From Candidatus Peribacteria bacterium (GTDB taxonomy: Bacteria > Patescibacteriota > Gracilibacteria > UBA1369 > UBA12463), in contig CALRDN010000007.1 in assembly GCA_943354965.1 (NCBI GenBank), positions 1 to 64,000 on the forward strand: 64,000 nt of DNA, in the 5' to 3' direction. Numbering within the stretch: position 1 is the first letter of the stretch; each line of letters begins with the position of its first letter. This document shows, one piece after another, positions 7,290 through 13,945 of the stretch. A program made the position numbers and the translations under genes. The notes under the pieces are model-generated. The model made no database searches, was not told where the DNA came from, and saw only the letters and a program-made list of their open reading frames with translations.

Positions 7290-9536
7290 ATGGCAAAACT
7301 CAGATTTCTGCACATTATCGTACCGCAAGGTTCCGTCGAAGAGGGACAGAAGTGGGAGAGCAAGTTCCAGGGACTTCTTTTGAATCTCAGAAATACGATC
7401 GTGAGTAGACGATTTTCCTTTGAGTATTATGGGCACGCGCAGTATGCGTATTTTTATATTGCCGTCGAAGAGACACTCAAGGAGACGATAGAGTCGCTCA
7501 TTTACTCAACCTATCCTGATGCAGAAATTCAAGAGACGGAAGATTATACCAAGAGATTCGTTCCGGAAAAAATGGCTATCGCTGGAGCAGAAATTGGCGT
7601 TCACCACAGTGATGTCTACCCGATCAAAACGTATGAGGATTTCGGAGAGGACAGTATGTCTAGACTTTTTTCGGTGATTTCAAAAATTTCCGCCAACGAT
7701 CAAGTATGGATTCAGATCATCACAGAGCCACTTCCGGACACGGCATCATTTTTTTATATGAGAAACTGGCGCTATAGGTTTGCGGCGCTCCATCATTTTT
7801 TCTCAATCAAGGATCGTTTCCGCACGGGGGGAAGAAAAGCTATTAACGAAATGCGACATCACAAAGCCCATGAAAAGGACGCAGAGAAGCCATTTAGAAT
7901 CAGTATTCGTTGCGCCTATATCGCACCAACGCACGAGGAGGCCGATAGAAAGATTGAGGCGGTTATTAACTCATTTTATCAATTCAACGATAGTGACGTT
8001 AATGAGTTTCATGCGCATCACACCCATGATATCAAAAGATTCTTACGCGATTATAAGTTGAGACTCCACGGCACACCGTTCGTCGCGAGTACGAAAGAAA
8101 TTGCCACACTCTATCACCTTCCAAATGCAGATTTCGTTCCGCACATTGTGCACGTTCAAGCTCGTAAGGCCGATCCACCGCAGGACCTTCCTAGGCTTGG
8201 GGACGCAGATGTTTCTGGATTTGGCGTGACGAACTATCATAATAATTTCGTACCATTTGGTATTAAGCGTGACGACAGACGTCGTCATCTCTATACCGTC
8301 GGTAAGTCCGGTTCCGGTAAATCAAAACTTCTCGAACTTCTCATTATCGATGATATAAAAAATGGAAAAGGTTTCGGAGTTTTGGATCCACACGGCGATC
8401 TCATCGACAATATCATGCGATATATTCCAAAAGAACGTATCAACGATGTGATCCTTTTTGATCCCGCTGATACGGAATTTCCGATCGCCTTTAATCCAAT
8501 GGAAAGCGTAGACGACGCCTACAAAATGCAGGTAACAACCGGCTTTCTCAATATTTTCAAGAAAGTATTCGGCGACAACTGGACCTACCGTCTCGAGCAT
8601 GTGCTTCGTTATACAACACTTGCGCTTTTGGACAGTCCGAACACGACAGTGGTCTCTATTCAGAAAATGCTTACGGATAAGAATTACCGACAAAAAATTG
8701 TCTCACGCATTCAGGATACGACGGTAAAAAGTTTCTGGGTTTCTGAGTTTGCCGCATGGTCGGAGAAGTTCGATTCCGAGGCTATTACTCCCCTCCTGAA
8801 CAAAGTTGGTCAGTTGATTTCTACGAACATGATTCGTAATATTATTGGTCAGCCAAAGACGAAGTTTAATCTTCGTGACGTGATGGATAATAAAAAAATT
8901 CTCCTGATGAAGGTTTCGAAAGGTCTTCTGGGTGAGGAAAACTCAGGATTGATCGGATCAATGGTTATTACAAAATTATTTCAAGCGGCCATGAGCCGTG
9001 CAGATATGCTAGAAGAAAAACGTGAAGATTTTTATTTCTACGTTGATGAGTTTCAGAATTTCGCCACCGATACCTTCGCAGAAATTCTCTCTGAGGCACG
9101 TAAATATCGCCTCAATCTCACGATCGCCCACCAGTACATGGGGCAGCTCAATGATGTCGTCCGCAAGACAGTATTCGGTAACGTGGGTTCCATGGTGAGC
9201 TTCCGTGTAGGTGCTGAGGACGCGGCCGTTCTCGAAGGTGAGTACACGCCAGTCTTCAAGGTTCGCGATATTATTAATCTTGGAGTGCGAGAATTTTACA
9301 CAAAAATGTCCGTTAATGGTGAGCTGCGCGAGGCGTTCTCAGGCCGCACACTGAGCGTGCCACCCGTCACTGACGATCTCACGCAGGAAATCATCGCCGC
9401 CTCGCGCGCCAAATACTGCCTCCCCCGCAAAGAAGTCGACGAAGTCCTCGCCAAATGGGACGAGTCCGCCTCCGCCCCTCCAGCCCCCGAAGAAATCGCC
9501 GCCTCCGAAGAAAAATTCGAGGAGCCGATGATCTGA
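7290..9536 (+). CDS. Type IV secretion/conjugation-type ATPase (VirD4/TraG-like)
   Basis: Protein of 748 aa. A long N-terminal domain precedes a FtsK/TrwB-like motor with Walker A GKSGSGKS (about residue 335), the LDPHGDLI segment and Walker B FYVDEFQNF. The motif order matches cytoplasmic type IV secretion DNA-binding-domain proteins that are widespread in CPR genomes. Such ATPases couple DNA or protein substrates to a secretion or pilus channel. No relaxase or other T4SS subunit is encoded nearby. It has its own strong promoter. The ATPase call is firm; the substrate is unknown. Confidence 0.85.
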   Translation: MAKLRFLHIIVPQGSVEEGQKWESKFQGLLLNLRNTIVSRRFSFEYYGHAQYAYFYIAVEETLKETIESLIYSTYPDAEIQETEDYTKRFVPEKMAIAGAEIGVHHSDVYPIKTYEDFGEDSMSRLFSVISKISANDQVWIQIITEPLPDTASFFYMRNWRYRFAALHHFFSIKDRFRTGGRKAINEMRHHKAHEKDAEKPFRISIRCAYIAPTHEEADRKIEAVINSFYQFNDSDVNEFHAHHTHDIKRFLRDYKLRLHGTPFVASTKEIATLYHLPNADFVPHIVHVQARKADPPQDLPRLGDADVSGFGVTNYHNNFVPFGIKRDDRRRHLYTVGKSGSGKSKLLELLIIDDIKNGKGFGVLDPHGDLIDNIMRYIPKERINDVILFDPADTEFPIAFNPMESVDDAYKMQVTTGFLNIFKKVFGDNWTYRLEHVLRYTTLALLDSPNTTVVSIQKMLTDKNYRQKIVSRIQDTTVKSFWVSEFAAWSEKFDSEAITPLLNKVGQLISTNMIRNIIGQPKTKFNLRDVMDNKKILLMKVSKGLLGEENSGLIGSMVITKLFQAAMSRADMLEEKREDFYFYVDEFQNFATDTFAEILSEARKYRLNLTIAHQYMGQLNDVVRKTVFGNVGSMVSFRVGAEDAAVLEGEYTPVFKVRDIINLGVREFYTKMSVNGELREAFSGRTLSVPPVTDDLTQEIIAASRAKYCLPRKEVDEVLAKWDESASAPPAPEEIAASEEKFEEPMI

Positions 9537-9541
9537 TGCGA

Positions 9542-9592
9542 GTCAGAAAAATAGCAACAATTATTCAACCAAATGTCAGGGAAAGTTTAGAA
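9542..9592 (+). repeat. Dispersed intergenic repeat, copy B
   Basis: A 27-nt block starting GTCAGAAAAATAGCAACAAT is identical to copy A, followed by a partly matching TCAGGGAAAGTTTAGA. It lies just downstream of the ATPase stop. Confidence 0.6.
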
Positions 9593-9731
9593 CGGTTTGC
9601 TACGCTTGAAGTGCCAAAAATGAATCCGGGACTTCCTCATGGTGAGGCCGACGATCTTGAGAGTCAAAACAATTATACCATATTTCGCGTGTAATCCTCA
9701 AGTACTAAGACAGCTTTAAGAACATAAATCC

Positions 9732-9769
9732 AGCTTCAACTAGTCATCCCGTAAACTCTCCGCTATACT
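9732..9769 (+). promoter_or_regulatory. Promoter of murA
   Basis: TAGTCA (9741-9746), 17-bp spacer, TATACT (9764-9769), 26 nt before the murA ATG. AGCTTCA at 9732-9738 abuts the -35 box, as at other promoters here. Confidence 0.5.
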
Positions 9770-9795
9770 ATCCCCACATTCAAACGAAAATATTT

Positions 9796-11055
9796 ATGCA
9801 AAAATTTCTTGTTCGAGGAGGGCGTGCGCTCAAAGGTGAGGTGACAGTAAGCGGGTCAAAGAATGCGGCGTTACCGATTATCGGTGCGGCACTGCTTACA
9901 GATGAAACGACGGTACTTACCAATGTTCCCGAAATTAATGATGTTTATTCTCTTCTTACGATTCTCAAGGAATTTAATATTAAGTTCACATTCGAGAATC
10001 ACACACTGACGATTGAGCCAAAGGGTTTTAAATACAAGACTCCGCCAGAAGAGCTTGTGGCAAAAATGCGCGCATCGGTATTGATCGCACCGGCACTTCT
10101 TCATCGTAATGGAAGTTTTGATATGGCCTACCCGGGCGGTTGTGTATTGGGAAAAAGACCTCTCGATACGCATTCATTTGTGTTTAGAAAAATGGGAGCG
10201 ACGGTTTTGGAGGATGAAAAAAATCTCAAAGTTTCATGGAAAAAACGTGAACCGACGATCATGGTACTTCCGGAAATGAGCGTTACCGCAACAGAAAACG
10301 CCATTATGATGGCTGCTATCACACCAGGAGAGACGCAAATTAGATTGGCTGCTGCTGAGCCACACGTCCAGGATCTCTGCCATTTCATGAAAAAAATGGG
10401 ATGCAAAATTGATGGCATTGGTACGCACAACCTCACGGTACATGGTGTAAAAAAACTCAACGGAACCAAGTATGCTATTTGTGGTGACTATCTCGAGGCG
10501 GGAACATTTGCGCTCGCAGCCGTTATGACAAAAGGTGATGTAAAAATTCACGGCCTGCAGATGGACTATCTCGATAGTTTCTGGCAGAAGTTCGACGAGG
10601 CTGGTGTTCCATACGTATTAGAGAAAGATTCCATCCACATCAAACCAGCTAAAACAATTCATCAGGTAAAAGTTTTGCGAACCGCTGTATATCCAAGCTT
10701 CCCAACAGATCTCCAGGCTCCATTTGGAGCGCTTCTCACACAATCGAAAGGTGTAAGCAAAGTATTTGAAACACTTTTTGAGGGTCGCCTCAGTTATCTC
10801 TTTGAGTTAGAAAAAATGGGGGCGCATGTTGAGTTATTAAATCCTCATCAGGCACTCATCATCGGTCCAACCAAGCTTGTCGGCAAACCTGTATCCAGTT
10901 GTGATATTCGTGCCGGCGCCACCATGGTCCTCGCCGCCCTCGCCGCGAAAGGAGAGACCATCATCTCCGATATCAAATACATCGATCGCGGCTACGAACG
11001 ACTCGATGAAAAACTCCGACTACTCGGCGCCGATATTGAAAAAGTCGACATCTAG
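9796..11055 (+). CDS. murA: UDP-N-acetylglucosamine 1-carboxyvinyltransferase
   Basis: First committed step of peptidoglycan synthesis (enolpyruvyl transfer to UDP-GlcNAc), cytoplasmic. It has 419 aa, the normal length. The N-terminus (GEVTVSGSKNAALPI) and the catalytic loop GGCVLGKRPLDTH are present. The active-site Cys is residue 116, so fosfomycin sensitivity would be expected, unlike the Cys-to-Asp variants. It is a single gene behind its own promoter. Identification is firm. Confidence 0.97.
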   Translation: MQKFLVRGGRALKGEVTVSGSKNAALPIIGAALLTDETTVLTNVPEINDVYSLLTILKEFNIKFTFENHTLTIEPKGFKYKTPPEELVAKMRASVLIAPALLHRNGSFDMAYPGGCVLGKRPLDTHSFVFRKMGATVLEDEKNLKVSWKKREPTIMVLPEMSVTATENAIMMAAITPGETQIRLAAAEPHVQDLCHFMKKMGCKIDGIGTHNLTVHGVKKLNGTKYAICGDYLEAGTFALAAVMTKGDVKIHGLQMDYLDSFWQKFDEAGVPYVLEKDSIHIKPAKTIHQVKVLRTAVYPSFPTDLQAPFGALLTQSKGVSKVFETLFEGRLSYLFELEKMGAHVELLNPHQALIIGPTKLVGKPVSSCDIRAGATMVLAALAAKGETIISDIKYIDRGYERLDEKLRLLGADIEKVDI

Positions 11056-11107
11056 GCATCAAAGGGAAAAAAAGAGGGAGGACAGCCCATCTCAGATACC
11101 TCATATT

Positions 11108-11163
11108 TGATTTGCTAAGAAATTGCTAGCACCACGAGGTACACCACGCTAAGGATTTGCTAA
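11108..11163. repeat. Short direct repeats after murA
   Basis: GATTTGCTAAG occurs at 11108 and 11153, with ACCACG/CACCACGCT echoes between. The 160-bp murA-MBL interval otherwise shows no gene and no convincing terminator. Confidence 0.4.
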
Positions 11164-11215
11164 GTATTCAAATATTGATAAAAAGAACAAAGGTTTCAGA
11201 ACAGAAAAAAGATGG

Positions 11216-12085
11216 CTATCTTTGACGTATTATGCGCTCCACCCTCCCGTTCACCGGATCCACCACCATCTCCACCGTTCCCATCTGATCCGTCCGAAAA
11301 ATCTTCGTACCGACCCTCGCCAGCCTTTCCAGAGTTTCCGCCGTTGGGTGCCCATAGCGATTTTTCGACCCCACAGAAATTGAGGAAAACTGTGGACGAA
11401 CTGCACGCAAGAAGTCATCTCCCGAGCTAAAACGGCTCCCGTGGTGACCGACCTTGAGAATATCAGCATGTAAATCGATACCCGACATCAGCAACTTCTC
11501 CTCGCTCGGAATTCCGATATCCGCCGTGCCAAGCAACACGGCTCGACCCCCAACAACGATCCTGGAAACCAGCGAAGACTCATTCACCTTCGGCACATAC
11601 TTCCCCGCCAACGAAACCTCCGGCCAAATCACATCCATCTCAACACCCCGATCCAACCAGAAATCCGTCGCACTATATCCAATCCAGACAGGCACACCGC
11701 GCTCCCTCATTTTCTTACCAATCGCCTCCTGCATCGCCGTTCCCTGTTGCACCCCAATCACCATCGCCTGCCGCACATCGAACTGATCCATCAGCGCCAA
11801 CGCGCCACCGGCATGATCTTGATCGTACTGCGTCAACACCATCAGGTCGATACGATCATCAATCCATCCAATAGCATGCCTCAGAGGCTCAGGAATCACG
11901 CCAGGCGGCCCCACATCGATCAATATGCGATTTCCCCCGGGCGTAACAATCAACGTCGCGTCCCCCTGTCCAATATCCAGAAAATAAATATGCAACTTCC
12001 CATCGGGCAGCTGTCCCAAACTGCTTATGCAAAAATATCCAATCAACCCTAAGCTCGCTAACCATATGAAAAAAAATCGTGCCAT
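11216..12085 (-). CDS. ComEC-type metallo-beta-lactamase-fold hydrolase, standalone
   Basis: Protein of 289 aa with one N-terminal membrane helix, then the MBL domain found at the C-terminus of ComEC: FLDIGQGDATLI, LIDVGPP, and LKVGHHGSRFSS near the end. It lacks the ComEC channel domain. The usual HxDxDH metal motif reads TQYDQDHAGG (85-94), so the first His is Gln86. It may be a secreted or membrane-tethered nuclease with an altered metal site. It lies downstream of, and co-directional with, the surface-protein gene. Confidence 0.8.
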   Translation of the reverse strand: MARFFFIWLASLGLIGYFCISSLGQLPDGKLHIYFLDIGQGDATLIVTPGGNRILIDVGPPGVIPEPLRHAIGWIDDRIDLMVLTQYDQDHAGGALALMDQFDVRQAMVIGVQQGTAMQEAIGKKMRERGVPVWIGYSATDFWLDRGVEMDVIWPEVSLAGKYVPKVNESSLVSRIVVGGRAVLLGTADIGIPSEEKLLMSGIDLHADILKVGHHGSRFSSGDDFLRAVRPQFSSISVGSKNRYGHPTAETLERLARVGTKIFRTDQMGTVEMVVDPVNGRVERIIRQR

Positions 12086-12135
12086 ACCTTACAGTAGAGC
12101 ACGACTTCTTAACATTTTCATGACACGCCTACGAT

Positions 12136-13773
12136 TTAGGCCTTCGACTTCTTCTGCTTTTTGCGACCGAATACACGTCCGAACCCGATTGACATTAATG
12201 CAAGAAGTCCAATCTCAGGACCGGTCTCAGTGAGACGAATCTTTACGGTTTTGCCCTTGCTCTCATTGCCATTTGCATCCTTGGCTGTGATTTTGTAATA
12301 GTGATATCCAGGTTCAAGTTCCGGTGATTCAAAAGCGATATTCTCCTTGGTGAGCGAAGTGAGTTGTCCATATTTTTTACCATCCAAACTTCGGTAAATA
12401 ATATATTCCAACAAATCTCCGGCAGAGTTTTTACTCTTCGTCCAAGATAATTTTGCCGTCATAGTTTTCACCGTCTTTGCGACAAAGTTCGTAACTTCTT
12501 CAGGAGGGGTAATATCTTTTTTTACGATAGTAGCTATCTCGCTTACGAAATCAAAAGTAGAATTTTTTGGTGTCATCTCTGCGCCCTTATCATCCAAAAT
12601 ACCGGTCATCACGAGAGTGTAATTCACCTTCGGTTCCATGGTAGCCGTAAGAGTAGCAACCATCTTGGTCTCATCAATTTCAAAAGAGGAAAGAGAGAAT
12701 TTTGCCTTCTTATCATCTTTTTTTGTAATAGAGAAATTTTGAGTAGGATCGGTATTCAACACAACCGGTTTCGAGAAAGTAACTTTTAGCGTTGTATCGT
12801 TGAGAACCTCAAGCTTGCTGATTTTGACGGTATCGGTACTGGCGGCTTCAGTAGAAGCAATCAATGAATTTTTTGTAACTACCTCGGCGGCAGGAGCTGC
12901 AGGATGAGCCTTGAGATAGGCCTCAAGAGTAACAGCGCTTCCCTTGAACTGACCAACATCGGATGTCCCGCTGCTAATTGGATTGCCAGCGAGGTCTTCT
13001 ACATCGCTACTTACCGTAATAATATAATCGCTATCCGGATTCTGATCAGCCGTATCTACAAGAACGACAGTACCCGTCTTATCGCTTGGATCCATGAAGG
13101 CATCATTGACGACAAGTTTTTCATAGACGAGATTATCCTGAACGGTGAATGCCTTATCAGGTTTTACAGATGGAAGTGTAACCGGCTCGGAGAATGTTAC
13201 CTTTACCTGTCCCTTGTAGACAGCAGTTGCACTCTTCACCGTTGGAGCTGTTGTGTCGGCTGCGCTAGGGGTTGTGGCAGCAACGAGATCTGTGGCTTTT
13301 GCTTCTGGAGCTACGGATGTTGTTGTCTTGCTCGTATCAACACCATTCACCGCGGCGACGACCTTGCTAAACGGTTTTACCGTGACATACGGACTATAAC
13401 TCTCACTCTCATTACCCGCTGCATCCAGCGCCGTAACAGCCATGTAATATGTTTTTCCATTTTCAAGTTTCTTCACCTCATAGGTCGTCACATTTTCAAT
13501 CTTCTTACTCTCGGCATACTTCGCCGTATTCAGCTCGGTCACCTCATCGGGACCAACATATACTTTGTATCCGGTTACAGCGGTGTCATCTTTGGCTGCG
13601 TCCCAGCTCAGAGAAACCATCCCATCGCCGATAACAGCAGTGAGTTTTTCGACATCAGTCGGAGGAGTGGTATCTTTTTTTGGAGTGGCAGCAAGTACGA
13701 CACTACCCATACTGAGTAACAAAGCCGTGCCAACAAATGAACCAATAAGAGCCTGGAGAGAACGTCGTGTCAT
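12136..13773 (-). CDS. Secreted FN3/Ig-like surface protein with C-terminal sorting-like tail
   Basis: About 545 aa from the ATG at 13773, chosen because it gives a clean signal peptide (RRSLQALIGSFVGTALLLS... ending VLAA). Order: fibronectin type III domain, two SbsA-like Ig domains (VKVTFSEPV and LKVTFSKPV), a second FN3 (YIIYRSLDGKKY), then LTETG, a hydrophobic stretch and a basic tail (RKKQKKSKA). The tail resembles an LPxTG-type sortase signal, though no sortase is encoded here. A strong promoter lies directly upstream. Confidence 0.75.
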   Translation of the reverse strand: MTRRSLQALIGSFVGTALLLSMGSVVLAATPKKDTTPPTDVEKLTAVIGDGMVSLSWDAAKDDTAVTGYKVYVGPDEVTELNTAKYAESKKIENVTTYEVKKLENGKTYYMAVTALDAAGNESESYSPYVTVKPFSKVVAAVNGVDTSKTTTSVAPEAKATDLVAATTPSAADTTAPTVKSATAVYKGQVKVTFSEPVTLPSVKPDKAFTVQDNLVYEKLVVNDAFMDPSDKTGTVVLVDTADQNPDSDYIITVSSDVEDLAGNPISSGTSDVGQFKGSAVTLEAYLKAHPAAPAAEVVTKNSLIASTEAASTDTVKISKLEVLNDTTLKVTFSKPVVLNTDPTQNFSITKKDDKKAKFSLSSFEIDETKMVATLTATMEPKVNYTLVMTGILDDKGAEMTPKNSTFDFVSEIATIVKKDITPPEEVTNFVAKTVKTMTAKLSWTKSKNSAGDLLEYIIYRSLDGKKYGQLTSLTKENIAFESPELEPGYHYYKITAKDANGNESKGKTVKIRLTETGPEIGLLALMSIGFGRVFGRKKQKKSKA

Positions 13774-13808
13774 AGGATGTTTGTTTATATGTGTATTTAT
13801 TTCTGTAC

Positions 13809-13837
13809 ATTGTACCAAATATAAGTAGAAATGTCAA
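13809..13837 (-). promoter_or_regulatory. Promoter of the surface-protein gene
   Basis: On the minus strand: TTGACA (13837-13832), 17-bp spacer, TACAAT (13814-13809), about 35 nt before the start codon. Confidence 0.75.
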
Positions 13838-13850
13838 GTGGCCTAGCGCA

Positions 13851-13869
13851 TGGTATTGAATGTATACCA
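13851..13869. promoter_or_regulatory. Inverted repeat TGGTAT-7-ATACCA upstream of argS
   Basis: A perfect 6-bp inverted repeat in the 172-bp divergent interval between the surface-protein gene and argS. It is a possible operator; the binding protein is unknown. Confidence 0.4.
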
Positions 13870-13945
13870 AGCCACAACAATGCTGTTTGTACAAAGGCTT
13901 TTCTTCTGATAAATTACGGTAAAAGAGCTTACAAACCTTAGGAAC

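Noticed and set aside
9536-9694. 52-codon ORF overlapping the end of the conjugation ATPase gene (ATGA overlap)
   Set aside because: It runs through repeat copy B, its product has no recognisable pattern, and copies of the same DNA elsewhere are non-coding.
12904-13719. 271-aa plus-strand ORF antisense to the FN3/Ig surface-protein gene
   Set aside because: Product is Ile/Cys/Arg-rich and without domain pattern; the opposite strand has a clear signal peptide and domains.
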